The notes beneath the pieces were generated by a model. It did no database searches and had not been told where the DNA came from. It saw only the letters and a program-made list of their open reading frames with translations. This document shows positions 44,763 to 54,247 of a stretch of 64,000 bases of DNA, piece after piece. Numbering within the stretch: the stretch's first letter is position 1; the number at the start of each line of letters is the position of its first letter. Made by a program: the position numbers and the translations under genes. Source of the DNA: an uncultured Clostridia bacterium (GTDB lineage Bacteria; Bacillota; Clostridia; Christensenellales; CAG-138). Where the stretch lies: positions 211,301-275,300 of the forward strand of contig CALVWJ010000001.1 in NCBI GenBank assembly GCA_944366945.1, written 5' to 3'.

Positions 44763-45032
44763 ATGGCTGGCAAGAAAATCCCGATGCGCATGTGCGTCGG
44801 ATGCAGGCAAATGCGGCCCAAGAAGGAGCTTTTGCGCATCGTGCGCACGCCGGAGAACGAGATTAAACTGGATCGAACCGGGAAGGCTTCCGGGCGTGGA
44901 GCTTATATTTGCCCGGCTGTAGAATGCTTGGAAAAAGCGCAGAAGATCCGCGCGCTGGAACGCGCGCTGGAACATAAGGTGGAGCCGGAAGTATTCGAAC
45001 GCCTTGGAAAGGAGATCACCGGGCGTGAATGA
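44763..45032 (+). CDS. ylxR: YlxR-family protein (RNase P modulator type)
   Basis: The 89-residue protein has the signature [21 protein letters not shown] and GRGAYIC, which form the YlxR fold with conserved Cys. The Bacillus homologue binds RNase P RNA. The ATG at 44763 has TTGGAGGTG upstream. It overlaps the following L7Ae-like gene. Confidence 0.93.
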   Translation: MAGKKIPMRMCVGCRQMRPKKELLRIVRTPENEIKLDRTGKASGRGAYICPAVECLEKAQKIRALERALEHKVEPEVFERLGKEITGRE

Positions 45033-45336
45033 TGCAAGGCAGCGCGGCGCGTTGGGATTCGCCATGCGCGCTGGAAAATGCATTGCAGGTGATTTCGCCT
45101 GTGAGCGTGCGGTAAAACGCGGCGGTGCATGCTTGATAGCGCTGGACACGGAGGCTTCTTCTGCGACCAAAGAACGATATTTCGGTATGTGCGAACGTGC
45201 CGGCATCCCCTGCGTCACAATTGTGGATATGGGGCATGCGATCGGTAAGGCCGGGCGTATGGTGGCGGCGGTCACGGACGAACGGTTCGCACAGATGATC
45301 CTCGGCGCGTCTGCGCCGGGCAATCACGCAAATTAA
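45025..45336 (+). CDS. L7Ae/L30e-like ribosomal-associated protein (YlxQ)
   Basis: The 103-residue protein has an L7Ae-type RNA-binding fold: LGFAMRAGKCIAGDFACERAVKRGGACLIALDTEASSATKERYF, then IPCVTI and IGKAGRMVAAVTDERFA. Relatives bind kink-turns. A GTG at 45025 overlaps ylxR by eight bases with AAGGAG upstream. Position between ylxR and infB is invariant. Confidence 0.88.
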   Translation: MNDARQRGALGFAMRAGKCIAGDFACERAVKRGGACLIALDTEASSATKERYFGMCERAGIPCVTIVDMGHAIGKAGRMVAAVTDERFAQMILGASAPGNHAN

Positions 45337-45352
45337 CACGGGGGTGGCATGA

Positions 45353-48019
45353 ATGGCGAAAGCAAAATTCATCGATTCGGCAAAGGCGCTGGAGCAGCAG
45401 GCAAAGCAGCTCTTTGAGCGAATCAAACAGACGCATACCGATCTGGGAGCGACGCTGCAAGAAGTGCGCCGCGCCGAAGGTAAGCTGATAGAAAAAGAAA
45501 AAACAGCCGAAAAGGAGCGCATCGAGGCAGAGCGAGCAGAACGCCTGCGGGAATTGCTTGCTTCCGACGAAAGCCTGGCATTCCATGTTGGCGAGCCGGA
45601 TGAGCTGCAGCCGCAGGAAGCGCCTGCGCCCGCAGCACCTGTTGCGGAAACACCTGCAGCACCCGTTGTTGAACCTGCGCTGGAAAACAAGCCGGCAGAA
45701 GAACCGATAACGCCTGCAACGCCTGTTGCGGAGCAGCCGAAAGAAGCGCCTGCGGTACCGAGCGAAGACAAAGCAGCGGAAAAAGGAAAAATGGGAACAA
45801 CGCCGCCGCAGCTCAAACGCACGGAGCAGCCAAGGCCCGCCCAGCCAAGGCAGCCACAGCCGCAAGCGAGGACACAGCAACAAAGAACGCCAGCAGAACC
45901 ACGCAGGCAGGAGCGGCCGCCGCGCGCACAGAACAACGGGCAGGCGCAACAGGAGGCACGCCCACAGCGCAGCACGCAGCAGCGCCCCGCAACGGCCCAG
46001 AGCGGTTATTCTTCCCGCCAAGGAGCACAGCAGCGTGCAGCTGCGCCCGAGCCTATGGTAGGCAAGGAACAGCGGGCATATGATCCCAATAAGAATGCAC
46101 ATACGCGGGTGCGTGAAGAGGAGCGCAGCAGGGCAAAAAACAAGAAAGCGCTCATGAAAGAGGCTGCACCTACAGCCCGCGGCTGGGACGAAGAGGGCAC
46201 ATATGGCTCCAAGAAAAAGAAAAAGCAACAGGCGCCTGTGCATAAGCCAGAACCTGTAAAGATTGAGAAAGCGGTGATTACATCGGAAACCATTACAGTA
46301 AAAGAGCTCTCCGAAAAAATCGGCAAACCGGCGGCGGAGATCATTAAAAAGCTCTTTATCCTTGGCATTATGGCCACGATCAACCAGGAGATCGACTTTG
46401 ATGCATGTTCGTTAATCGCGGCGGATTATGGCATAGAGCTTGAACATAACGTTGCAAAAACCTTTGAAGAGGTTTTGCAGGAAAGCAGCGACGAAGAGGA
46501 TGAATCCAGCGAACTCGTGGAGCGCCCGCCAGTGGTTACCATTATGGGCCATGTTGACCACGGCAAAACATCTCTGCTTGATGCAATCCGCAGCAGCAGC
46601 ATCACCGAAGGCGAGGCAGGCGGCATTACACAGCACATCGGCGCATACACCGTTACCTGCAATGGCCGCACGATTACCTTCATCGATACGCCGGGTCACG
46701 AGGCGTTTACTTCCATGCGCGCACGCGGCGCGCAGGTAACGGATATCGTTATTCTGGTTGTAGCTGCAGACGATGGCATTATGCCTCAAACGATCGAGGC
46801 TATTAATCATGCCAAGGCAGCAGAGGTGCCGATCATTGTTGCTATCAACAAGATGGATAAGGATACCGCGAACCCGGAGCGCGTGAAACAGCAACTTACG
46901 GAGCATGGCCTTGTAAGCGAGGAATGGGGCGGCGATACGATTTGCGTGCCGGTTTCCGCAAAAACGCATATGGGCCTTGATAACCTGTTGGAAATGGTTC
47001 TGTTGGAAGCAGATGTGCTTGAACTGAAGGCCAACCCGAACCGGCTTGCAAAAGGCACCATCATCGAGGCAGAGCTTGATAAGGGCCGCGGTCCGATCGC
47101 AACGGTTTTAGTGCAGAACGGAACGCTGAAAGTAGGCGATACGATTGTCGCAGGCACGGCGTATGGACGTGTGCGCGCGATGGTGGATGATAAGGGCAAG
47201 CGCGTAAATAAAGCAGGTCCCAGTCAGCCTGTGGAAGTGCTCGGTTTCTCCGAGGTACCGGCCGCTGGAGACATCTTGAACGTTGCCGAAATCGATAAGC
47301 TTTCACGCCAGGTGGCAGAAGAGCGGCGCGACAAGCAGAAGGCCGAGCAGCTCAAGAACCTTTCCAAGGTTTCTCTGGATGACCTGTTCAGCCAGATTGC
47401 AGAAGGCCAGATTAAGGATCTCAACATTATTGTAAAAGCGGATGTGCAGGGTTCTGTGGAGGCGGTGAAGCAGGCGCTTGAGAAGCTCTCAAACGATGAG
47501 GTGCGCGTTCGGTGCATCCACGGCGGTGTTGGCGCAATTACTGGATCGGACATCATGTTTGCATCCGCATCTAACGCCATTATTATCGGCTTCAATGTGC
47601 GCCCAGATGCCGCAGCACGCGCAGCAGCGGAAAAGGAAAAGGTTGACATGCGCCTCTATCGCGTGATTTATAATGCGATTGAGGATATTGAAAAGGCTAT
47701 GAAGGGCATGTTTAAGCCCGTTTATGAAGAAAATACGCTTGGGCGCATTTCCGTGCGCAACACGTTCAAGGTCAGCGGTGCAGGAACCATCGCCGGTGCC
47801 TATGTGCAGGATGGGAAGGTCACCCGGAGTGCCCAGGTGCGCGTTGTCCGTGATGGCATCGTGATTCACGAGGGCAAGATCGCATCGCTTAGACGCTTTA
47901 AGGACGATGTGCGGGAAGTTGCCGCAGGTTATGAATGCGGCATCGGAATTGAGAACTTTAATGACATCCGCGAGGGCGATACCATCGAAGCGTTTGAGAT
48001 GGTGGAAGTTAAGCGGTAA
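45353..48019 (+). CDS. infB: Translation initiation factor IF-2
   Basis: IF-2 is the GTPase that brings fMet-tRNA to the 30S subunit. The 888-residue protein has a long disordered N-terminus rich in Pro, Ala, Gln and Arg (about 80-290), an IF2_N domain (about 310-360), then the G domain with [14 protein letters not shown] near 397, [21 protein letters not shown], followed by domains II-IV including the C2 domain that reads the initiator tRNA. An ACGGGGGTGG ribosome binding site is present. Confidence 0.97.
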   Translation: MAKAKFIDSAKALEQQAKQLFERIKQTHTDLGATLQEVRRAEGKLIEKEKTAEKERIEAERAERLRELLASDESLAFHVGEPDELQPQEAPAPAAPVAETPAAPVVEPALENKPAEEPITPATPVAEQPKEAPAVPSEDKAAEKGKMGTTPPQLKRTEQPRPAQPRQPQPQARTQQQRTPAEPRRQERPPRAQNNGQAQQEARPQRSTQQRPATAQSGYSSRQGAQQRAAAPEPMVGKEQRAYDPNKNAHTRVREEERSRAKNKKALMKEAAPTARGWDEEGTYGSKKKKKQQAPVHKPEPVKIEKAVITSETITVKELSEKIGKPAAEIIKKLFILGIMATINQEIDFDACSLIAADYGIELEHNVAKTFEEVLQESSDEEDESSELVERPPVVTIMGHVDHGKTSLLDAIRSSSITEGEAGGITQHIGAYTVTCNGRTITFIDTPGHEAFTSMRARGAQVTDIVILVVAADDGIMPQTIEAINHAKAAEVPIIVAINKMDKDTANPERVKQQLTEHGLVSEEWGGDTICVPVSAKTHMGLDNLLEMVLLEADVLELKANPNRLAKGTIIEAELDKGRGPIATVLVQNGTLKVGDTIVAGTAYGRVRAMVDDKGKRVNKAGPSQPVEVLGFSEVPAAGDILNVAEIDKLSRQVAEERRDKQKAEQLKNLSKVSLDDLFSQIAEGQIKDLNIIVKADVQGSVEAVKQALEKLSNDEVRVRCIHGGVGAITGSDIMFASASNAIIIGFNVRPDAAARAAAEKEKVDMRLYRVIYNAIEDIEKAMKGMFKPVYEENTLGRISVRNTFKVSGAGTIAGAYVQDGKVTRSAQVRVVRDGIVIHEGKIASLRRFKDDVREVAAGYECGIGIENFNDIREGDTIEAFEMVEVKR

Positions 48020-48082
48020 GGACGAAATTGGCGGAGGAGCAGGTGCCTGCCTGCTCCTTCCATCACTGCAAGGAGAAATCCA

Positions 48083-48457
48083 ATGGCGAATATCCGATAT
48101 GACAGGATCAACGAGGAGGTCAAAAAGGCCATCAGCGAGATCATACGCGAAATGAAGGACCCGCGGATCTCCCCGATGACAACGATCATGAGCGCAGAGG
48201 TCACAAATGATTTAAAGCAGGCGAAAGTGCGTGTTAGCGTTTATGATCAAGACGATGCCGTGCGTGCAGAGTCCGTTGCAGCGCTTAACCGCGCTGCGGG
48301 CTTTATCCGGCATGCGCTTGGAACGAAAATAGAGCTGCGTGCGCTGCCACAGCTGAAGTTTATTCTGGATAACTCCATCGAATACAGCGTGCATATCGCA
48401 AAAATTTTGGACGATTTGAACCGCGCGCAGCAGGAGCAGAGCGCGAAAAAGGATTAA
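48083..48457 (+). CDS. rbfA: Ribosome-binding factor A
   Basis: RbfA (124 residues) helps late 16S maturation. The KH-like core RINEEVKKAISEIIREMKDPRI and LRALPQLKFILDNSIEYSVHIAKILDDL are typical. A GCAAGGAGA ribosome binding site precedes the ATG. It follows infB by 63 bases. Confidence 0.95.
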   Translation: MANIRYDRINEEVKKAISEIIREMKDPRISPMTTIMSAEVTNDLKQAKVRVSVYDQDDAVRAESVAALNRAAGFIRHALGTKIELRALPQLKFILDNSIEYSVHIAKILDDLNRAQQEQSAKKD

Positions 48458-48498
48458 GCGTCTGCATACAAAAGAAAGCAAGAAAGGGGCGTGCACAC

Positions 48499-49482
48499 AT
48501 GCAGGAAGATGTGCTGCGCAGTATTGCTGCGTTCATAAAAGAAAACGATGGCTTTACGGTAATTGCCCATACTTCGCCGGATGGCGATACACTGGGCGCT
48601 TCGCTTGCACTTTATGGTACGCTCAAACGCATGGGAAAGCGGGCCGAGATCGTGTGTGAACAGCCTGTGCCGCATGTTTATGCTTTTCTGCCAGGCGCGG
48701 ATGCTATCTGCCTGCCCGAGCAAGCAGTTGGAATGGAGAACGCGATCGCTATAGACTGTGCTGACCTTGCTCGCATGGGCGCAGCAGGCCGCCTGTTTCA
48801 AGCAGCGAAGCGCACCTGCAATATCGATCATCACATTACGAACGATTCCTATGCAGCCTTCAATGCAGTGGATGCCGAGGCGGCGGCAACGGGAGAGATT
48901 ATCGCTGCGCTTGCGGCGCTTTTGCTCCCCAAGATCGATGACGCCATCGCAACATGCCTTTATACCGCCCTTTTAACCGATACGGGAAACTTTGCCTACA
49001 GCAACACGCGGCCGGAAACGCTTCATACTGCTGCGGATTTGCTCGCCTGCGGCGCGGACAACACCGAAATCAACCGGCAGATATACCGCACGGTGCCTTT
49101 CGCAAAACAGAAGCTTTTGGCGCGCGCGCTCGATCATATGGAGCTTTATTGCGAAGGAAAGTTGGGCATTTCTTATGTGACGCTTGCGGATTTTGCCGAG
49201 ACGGGTGCAAAAGAAGAGGATACGGAAGGCATGATTGACTCCGTGCGGGATATTGAGGGCGTTGAAGCAGCAGCATTTCTGCGGGAAACGCCTTCGGGGT
49301 CGTTCAAGGTAAGCCTGCGCTCCAAACGATTTGCTGATGTTGGCGCGATTGCCCATGCATTGGGTGGCGGCGGCCATAAGCATGCGGCCGGCTACACCGC
49401 ATTCGGACCGCTGCAGGAAGCACAGGCGCAGGCGCTGGCATGCTGCACGGACGCGCTGAGGGAGATATGGAAGGAATTATAA
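48499..49482 (+). CDS. nrnA: DHH phosphoesterase, nanoRNase/pAp phosphatase NrnA
   Basis: This 327-residue DHH/DHHA1 enzyme degrades short RNAs and pAp (or cyclic dinucleotide products). It has HTSPDGDTLGASLAL (metal Asp residues), the DHH motif in NIDHHITND, TDTGNF, and the DHHA1 substrate motif GGGHKHAAG near the C-terminus. It sits in its usual place between rbfA and truB; its end overlaps the start of truB by 16 bases. Confidence 0.94.
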   Translation: MQEDVLRSIAAFIKENDGFTVIAHTSPDGDTLGASLALYGTLKRMGKRAEIVCEQPVPHVYAFLPGADAICLPEQAVGMENAIAIDCADLARMGAAGRLFQAAKRTCNIDHHITNDSYAAFNAVDAEAAATGEIIAALAALLLPKIDDAIATCLYTALLTDTGNFAYSNTRPETLHTAADLLACGADNTEINRQIYRTVPFAKQKLLARALDHMELYCEGKLGISYVTLADFAETGAKEEDTEGMIDSVRDIEGVEAAAFLRETPSGSFKVSLRSKRFADVGAIAHALGGGGHKHAAGYTAFGPLQEAQAQALACCTDALREIWKEL

Positions 49483-50378
49483 ACGTTTTAAAGCCGCCAG
49501 GCATGACTTCATCCAATGCAGTTGCGGATGTAAGGCATATTTTCAACATGAAGCGCGTTGGACACACCGGCACGCTTGACCCGGGTGCAGCCGGCGTGCT
49601 GCCAATCTGCCTTGGGCGTGCCACGCGCTTGTTTGATTACCTTGTAGACAAAGAAAAGGAATATTATGCGGAAATAGCATTCGGCAGCGCGACCGATACG
49701 CAGGATTCGTATGGGCGCGTGATAGCGCGTGGGAAAGGGGAGGTTTCCGCGCAGCAGCTTTGCGCAGCGCTTCCCGCTTTCCGGGGGGAAATCGAGCAGG
49801 TTGCGCCGATGTATTCAGCGGTATGCGCGGATGGAAAAAGACTTTATCAGCTTGCACGGATGGGTGCGGAGGATGTGCGTAAAACGCGCTGCGTTACGGT
49901 GCATGCATTGGAGCTTGTATCCCAAACCGCAGGAAACCGTTTTTTGCTACGCGTGTGTTGTTCCAGGGGAACGTATGTGCGCACGCTTTGCAACGACCTT
50001 GGCATTGCGCTTGGCGTGCCAGCGCACCTTTCTTTTCTGTTGCGTACGCGCTCTGGCGCATTTTGCATTGAACAGGCATATTCCATTGCGGAACTTCAAG
50101 CGCTTAAGGAGGCCGGCAGGCTTGAAACAGCGCTCATGAGCGTGGAGAAAGCATTATCCCACCTTGCAGAAGCCCGGCTTTCCGGCCTTTCAATGCGCAA
50201 TGCGCACCTTTTGGAAAACGGAGCGGAGATCGGGCACCCAGCGCTCGCTTCCATGCCGGAAGAGGAGCCGCTTCGCGTTTATGCTAACGGAGAATTCCTT
50301 GGCATAGGGCTCATTGCAGCGGGTAAGCTGCATATTACTACATTCTTTGGGGAGGATGCACAACAGCATGCAGAATAA
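49467..50378 (+). CDS. truB: tRNA pseudouridine55 synthase
   Basis: TruB makes pseudouridine at tRNA position 55. The 303-residue protein has GHTGTLDPGAAGVLPICLGRATRL with the catalytic Asp, the EIAFGSATDTQDSYG segment and a C-terminal PUA-like region (SMRNAHLLENGAEI). The ATG at 49467 (MEGIINVLKPPGMTS) with GAGGGAG upstream is chosen; it lies inside the 3' end of nrnA. Confidence 0.96.
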   Translation: MEGIINVLKPPGMTSSNAVADVRHIFNMKRVGHTGTLDPGAAGVLPICLGRATRLFDYLVDKEKEYYAEIAFGSATDTQDSYGRVIARGKGEVSAQQLCAALPAFRGEIEQVAPMYSAVCADGKRLYQLARMGAEDVRKTRCVTVHALELVSQTAGNRFLLRVCCSRGTYVRTLCNDLGIALGVPAHLSFLLRTRSGAFCIEQAYSIAELQALKEAGRLETALMSVEKALSHLAEARLSGLSMRNAHLLENGAEIGHPALASMPEEEPLRVYANGEFLGIGLIAAGKLHITTFFGEDAQQHAE

Positions 50379-51264
50379 AGCGCAAGGGCATGTGCTGGCG
50401 CTTGGCACATTTGACGGTGTGCATTTAGGACACCGTGCGCTGCTTCAACAAACGGTTATGCTTGCAGAAACGCTGGACGCCACACCGATCATTTATACAT
50501 TCAAAAATCATCCGCTTTCGCTTTTTGGCCGTTCCCCGAAGCTTCTTATGACGGAAGCAGAGCGCACTGCCGCGCTGGAGGCAACGGGTATGCCTGTTGT
50601 GGCGGATCCATTTGATGCGCAGTTTGCAGCACAACCGCCGCAGGCGTTTGTCCGCATGCTCGTTGAGCGGTTCGCATTGCGGGGCGCGGTTGTGGGATTT
50701 AATTATACCTTTGGGGATCGCGGCGCAGGCGATACGGCGCTCCTGCAGGCGCTGGGAAAAGAGCTAGGGTTTGCTGTGCAAGTGATAGAACCGGTTTCCT
50801 ACAAAGGGGCACCGGTTTCCAGCACGCGCATTCGTGCCTGTCTGGAAGAAGGAGCGCTTGATGCAGCAAACATTATGCTGGGGGCTTGCTATGCGCTTTC
50901 TGGAACGGTAGCAGCCAACCGGCGCATTGGCCATACGCTTGGCTTCCCAACGGCAAATCTTGAAGAATATGGGAACAAGGTGCTTCCGAGTCCTGGCGTG
51001 TATGCAGCGCGCGCTTATGTAGCAGGTCAAGTTTTTCAAGCAGTCACGAACGTTGGGAATAACCCCACCGTTGAGGGCAAGGTTACAACCGTGGAAACCC
51101 ATCTTCTGGAGTTTGACCGGGATATTTATGGCATGCCTATGCGGGTGGAATTCGTTGCGCGGCTGCGCGGCGAGATTCGCTTTCCAAGCCGGGAAGCTCT
51201 TTCAAAGCAGATTGCCTCTGATGTAGATCGTGCGCGCGAAATTCTGGCGGAAGCAGGACAATAG
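50368..51264 (+). CDS. ribF: Bifunctional riboflavin kinase/FAD synthetase
   Basis: RibF makes FMN and FAD from riboflavin. The 298-residue protein has an N-terminal nucleotidyltransferase (ALGTFDGVHLGHRALL, SSTRIRACLEEG) and a C-terminal riboflavin kinase (IGHTLGFPTANLE, YAARAYV). Two ATGs are possible; 50368 (MQNKAQGH) has a workable distance from GGGGAGG whereas 50356 abuts it. The start overlaps the end of truB. Confidence 0.95.
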   Translation: MQNKAQGHVLALGTFDGVHLGHRALLQQTVMLAETLDATPIIYTFKNHPLSLFGRSPKLLMTEAERTAALEATGMPVVADPFDAQFAAQPPQAFVRMLVERFALRGAVVGFNYTFGDRGAGDTALLQALGKELGFAVQVIEPVSYKGAPVSSTRIRACLEEGALDAANIMLGACYALSGTVAANRRIGHTLGFPTANLEEYGNKVLPSPGVYAARAYVAGQVFQAVTNVGNNPTVEGKVTTVETHLLEFDRDIYGMPMRVEFVARLRGEIRFPSREALSKQIASDVDRAREILAEAGQ

Positions 51265-51267
51265 CGG

Positions 51268-51296
51268 TTTACAAGCCGCGATGGGTGTGGTATACT
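51268..51296 (+). promoter_or_regulatory. Sigma-A promoter of rpsO
   Basis: TTTACA and TATACT are 17 bases apart. About 85 bases of leader follow before rpsO, with paired segments (GTAAGAACCG with CGGTTCAC) that could form an S15-responsive leader. Confidence 0.75.
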
Positions 51297-51385
51297 TCCA
51301 AGGTGTAAGAACCGTTAGCTGTGTTTTGCGACGCTCCGACGCTTGACTCGGTTCACGGCAATTTTCATTTAGGAGGATCAACAAT

Positions 51386-51643
51386 ATGGCAACCAAACAG
51401 GAAATCATTGCGCAGTACCAGCTTCATGAGGGTGATACTGGCTCTCCCGAAGTGCAGATTGCACTTTTGACGGAGCGCATCAATCACCTCAATGAGCACC
51501 TCAAGCTCAACAAAAAGGATCACCACTCCCGCCGTGGCCTTCTGAAAATGGTTGGTCAGCGCCGTGGCCTTTTGAACTATTTGAAGGATACGGATATTGA
51601 GCGTTACCGCTCCATCGTTGCTCGGCTTGGCCTGCGCAAATAA
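51386..51643 (+). CDS. rpsO: 30S ribosomal protein S15
   Basis: S15 (85 residues) binds the 16S central domain. [42 protein letters not shown] and [24 protein letters not shown] match the family along nearly the whole chain. TTTAGGAGG is the ribosome binding site. It ends the plus-strand housekeeping block, with a terminator. Confidence 0.98.
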   Translation: MATKQEIIAQYQLHEGDTGSPEVQIALLTERINHLNEHLKLNKKDHHSRRGLLKMVGQRRGLLNYLKDTDIERYRSIVARLGLRK

Positions 51644-51655
51644 AAAGAGAAATGG

Positions 51656-51686
51656 AAAAGCCCGCGGATTGTTCCGCGGGCTTTTA
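51656..51686 (+). terminator. rpsO terminator
   Basis: AAAAGCCCGCGGA and its complement form a strong stem with a short loop, followed by a T-run, starting 13 bases after the stop. Confidence 0.9.
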
Positions 51687-51861
51687 AATTGCTGAAAAAC
51701 CTTGGAGATTGAGTCTCGCAACTTCTTTCGTTTCTGTTGCGGCGTAATGCATGCGTGCCAAATCGGTAAAACTTAGCACCCTTCTATTCATAGCGTTCAA
51801 CCGGGCAAAAAGGCATCAAATGCTGTATAATATTTGAAAAGTCATTCGTTTTGAACACGCA

Positions 51862-51889
51862 AAAGCCCGCATAGCAAGCTGCGGGCTTT
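51862..51889 (-). terminator. cysE terminator
   Basis: AAAGCCCGCA and TGCGGGCTTT form a stem with an 8-base loop just beyond the cysE stop; on the minus strand it ends in TTTTGCGTG. Confidence 0.75.
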
Positions 51890-51910
51890 CCTGTTGCAAA
51901 GAACGGACGA

Positions 51911-52663
51911 TTATTGCTCGTTATTCTTTTGCTCCTGCTGCTCTTGCAGGGCGGATTCAAGTGCAGTAATTCTTTTGCGCAGCTTTGCAAGCTCCATTTC
52001 AACCGGGTCCGGCAGGTTGATCTGGTCCAAATCGATATGGTCGCGCGGTTTGGACTCGGCTGCTTTGATGGTGGGGCAATCCGGAATAGCACTGCAATCC
52101 GCAGCCTCGGGTGCGCATGCGGGCGTACCATCCTGCGTACGCGGGCAACCGTTGATCCTTGCCACATGCCCAGGAACACCAACCACGGTCGCGTAAGCTG
52201 GAACATCCTTTAAAACCACGGCCCCTGCGCCGATTTTTGCATAATCGCCCACCGTGATAGGGCCAAGCACACGTGCGCCTGCAGCGACCATCACGTTATT
52301 GCCAATATTTGGGTGGCGCTTGCCCGTTTCCTTCCCCGTACCACCCAGGGTTACGCCCTGGTAGAGCGTTACGTTGTCCCCAATAACTGTGGTTTCGCCG
52401 ATGACTACCCCCATGCCATGGTCGATGAACAACCGCTCACCAATCACAGCGCCGGGATGGATTTCAATGCCCGTAAAGAAACGGGAGAGCTGAGAAATAC
52501 AGCGCGCGAGCAATTTCATGCCATGCGTATGCAGGTAATGGGCTGTGCGATGATTGCGCACTGCGTGAAAGCCAGGGTAGCAGAGAAAAACCTCAAAACC
52601 GCTTCTCGCGGCGGGGTCGCGTTCTAAAACACAGCGAATATCGCTTTTAAGTCGTTCAAACAT
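51911..52663 (-). CDS. cysE: Serine O-acetyltransferase with C-terminal extension
   Basis: CysE makes O-acetylserine, the carbon backbone for cysteine. The 250-residue protein has the left-handed beta-helix of hexapeptide repeats ([53 protein letters not shown]). The core ends near residue 170; a further 80 residues carry four Cys ([22 protein letters not shown]) then a [21 protein letters not shown] coiled coil. The ATG at 52663 (MFERLK) has TAAGGAAAG upstream. It is divergent from cysK, the next enzyme. Confidence 0.93.
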   Translation of the reverse strand: MFERLKSDIRCVLERDPAARSGFEVFLCYPGFHAVRNHRTAHYLHTHGMKLLARCISQLSRFFTGIEIHPGAVIGERLFIDHGMGVVIGETTVIGDNVTLYQGVTLGGTGKETGKRHPNIGNNVMVAAGARVLGPITVGDYAKIGAGAVVLKDVPAYATVVGVPGHVARINGCPRTQDGTPACAPEAADCSAIPDCPTIKAAESKPRDHIDLDQINLPDPVEMELAKLRKRITALESALQEQQEQKNNEQ

Positions 52664-52701
52664 TCCGTATTCTTTCCTTAAATCAATGTCTGTGCTATAA
52701 T

Positions 52702-52742
52702 ACCACAAAATTGTATATTATAATAGATTTTAATTTTGTGGT
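52702..52742. promoter_or_regulatory. Inverted repeat in cysE-cysK intergenic region
   Basis: ACCACAAAATT (52702-52712) and AATTTTGTGGT (52732-52742) are perfect 11-bp arms separated by an AT-rich spacer containing TATAAT. Lying between divergent cysteine genes, it is a candidate operator for a cysteine regulator (CymR-type). Confidence 0.65.
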
Positions 52743-52744
52743 GG

Positions 52745-52777
52745 CATGAAGCACAAAATTATAGTATGCGCTTCATG
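52745..52777. promoter_or_regulatory. Second inverted repeat before cysK
   Basis: CATGAAGC and GCTTCATG (8 bp, perfect) flank a third copy of the half-site CACAAAATT (52752-52760). It lies in the cysK leader and can be a hairpin or a second operator. Confidence 0.5.
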
Positions 52778-52810
52778 AACCATTCGGTTTATTTTTTGGG
52801 AGGGTAAGCT

Positions 52811-53740
52811 ATGGAACGGATTGCTGCAGGTCTGGCCGAGCTGGTCGGCCATACGCCTTTGATGGAATTGCATGGATATGCTAGGCACGTGGAAGCGCCT
52901 GCGCGCATTGTAGCGAAGATGGAATGCTTTAATCCCGCAGGCAGTGCGAAAGACCGCATCGGATTTGCGATGATCGAGGATGCGGAGCGCCGCGGGGTAT
53001 TGGCACCAGGGGCAGTGATCATTGAACCTACAAGCGGGAATACCGGAATCGGTCTCGCTGCGGCTGCTGCCGCAAAGGGATACCGGGTGATCCTTACGAT
53101 GCCGGAAACCATGAGTGCGGAGCGCCGGAGCATGCTTGCAGCCTATGGCGCAGAGCTGGTGCTCACCGAAGGTGCAAAAGGCATGACGGGAGCGATTGAG
53201 AAAGCAGAGGCGCTTGCGCGGGAGATCCCGGGCGCATTCATTCCAGGGCAGTTTTCAAATCCTGCGAACCCACGGGCACATTATGAAACAACTGGCCCCG
53301 AGATCTGGGCGGATAGCGACGGGAAAGTGGATGTATTCGTTGCGGGCGTTGGCACTGGCGGCACGATTACCGGGGTTGGACAGTATTTGAAGCAACAGAA
53401 CCCCAAAGTGCGCGTAGTTGCTGTGGAACCTGCAGGATCGCCTGTGCTTTCGGGCGGGAAACCTGGCGCACATGGGCTCCAGGGCATTGGCGCAGGCTTC
53501 ATCCCGGAAGCACTCGATACCGCAGTTTACGATGAAATCATCTGCGTGAAGGATGAGGACGCCAATGCGGCGGCGCGCACGGTAGCGCGCACGGAAGGGC
53601 TGCTCGTTGGAATTTCCTCCGGCGCTGCCCTCGTCGCAGCAACCTCGCTCGCAAAACGCCCGGAAAATAAGGGAAAACTGATCGTCGTGCTGCTCCCGGA
53701 TTCGGGCAACCGGTATTTATCGACAGGGATCTATGATTGA
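52811..53740 (+). CDS. cysK: Cysteine synthase
   Basis: O-acetylserine sulfhydrylase (309 residues) makes cysteine with PLP. The PLP Lys lies in [14 protein letters not shown], followed by [12 protein letters not shown], the [14 protein letters not shown] phosphate loop and [18 protein letters not shown] is the ribosome binding site. It forms a divergent pair with cysE. Confidence 0.97.
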   Translation: MERIAAGLAELVGHTPLMELHGYARHVEAPARIVAKMECFNPAGSAKDRIGFAMIEDAERRGVLAPGAVIIEPTSGNTGIGLAAAAAAKGYRVILTMPETMSAERRSMLAAYGAELVLTEGAKGMTGAIEKAEALAREIPGAFIPGQFSNPANPRAHYETTGPEIWADSDGKVDVFVAGVGTGGTITGVGQYLKQQNPKVRVVAVEPAGSPVLSGGKPGAHGLQGIGAGFIPEALDTAVYDEIICVKDEDANAAARTVARTEGLLVGISSGAALVAATSLAKRPENKGKLIVVLLPDSGNRYLSTGIYD

Positions 53741-53756
53741 GGCTGAAAAGAAAAAG

Positions 53757-53775
53757 AGCGGGCAGTGTGCCCGCT
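53757..53775. terminator. Hairpin after cysK
   Basis: An 8-bp perfect stem with 3-base loop, 17 bases after the cysK stop. On the minus strand it ends in CTCTTTTTCTTTTC, a far better terminator tract than on the plus strand. Confidence 0.65.
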
Positions 53776-53929
53776 TTCCATCTGCAGACGAAGTGGTGCG
53801 TGCTGCTTTTTGAGGTCCCCTGCACCTTTGGTGCAGTTGGGGCCTCTGCAAGGACGTTTCGGATATACTTTCGCCGATTGCAACCACCACTGTGGCCGCA
53901 AAACACTGAAAATCAACAAGCAGAGAGCG

Positions 53930-53955
53930 GAGCGGGTATGCTGCCCGCTCTTTTG
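53930..53955 (+). terminator. Second hairpin with T-run
   Basis: GAGCGGG pairs with CCCGCTC over a 7-base loop and is followed by TTTTG on the plus strand. Confidence 0.55.
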
Positions 53956-54247
53956 TTTGCATCCTCGAGCAAAGAGAAAGGGGCGCAACGGCTGGACGCT
54001 GTTGCGCGGCATAGGCATTGCGCACAGAGGAAGCGGCATGGATCCCCTTCGGGCGCAGCTCTACAGCGGAATCAACATGCGGGCCAAGGCAACAGGGTTT
54101 CAAAAGGAAGGCTTCTTGCGACAGTGCCTCATCCAAACTTGGCAAGGCGGGTCAAAAGCATATGTTGCAGCATAAAACCTTTCTATGGGCGCGAAAAAAA
54201 GATGTGACAGGCATTCCCTTTTCATGTTTTGGATAAATTAGGATTTG

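Larger units (their letters stand above)
53741..54247. other. Intergenic region with three hairpins
   Basis: Three stems are visible: AGCGGGCA/TGCCCGCT (53757-53775), a long stem at 53812-53846 (CTGCACC/GGTGCAG extended by GAGGTCCC), and GAGCGGG/CCCGCTC with a T-run (53930-53955). The outer two share almost the same stem. A frame near 54018-54175 reads GFQKEGFLRQ, like the C-terminal motif of acetyltransferases, but is probably a remnant. A small RNA gene is possible. Confidence 0.5.
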
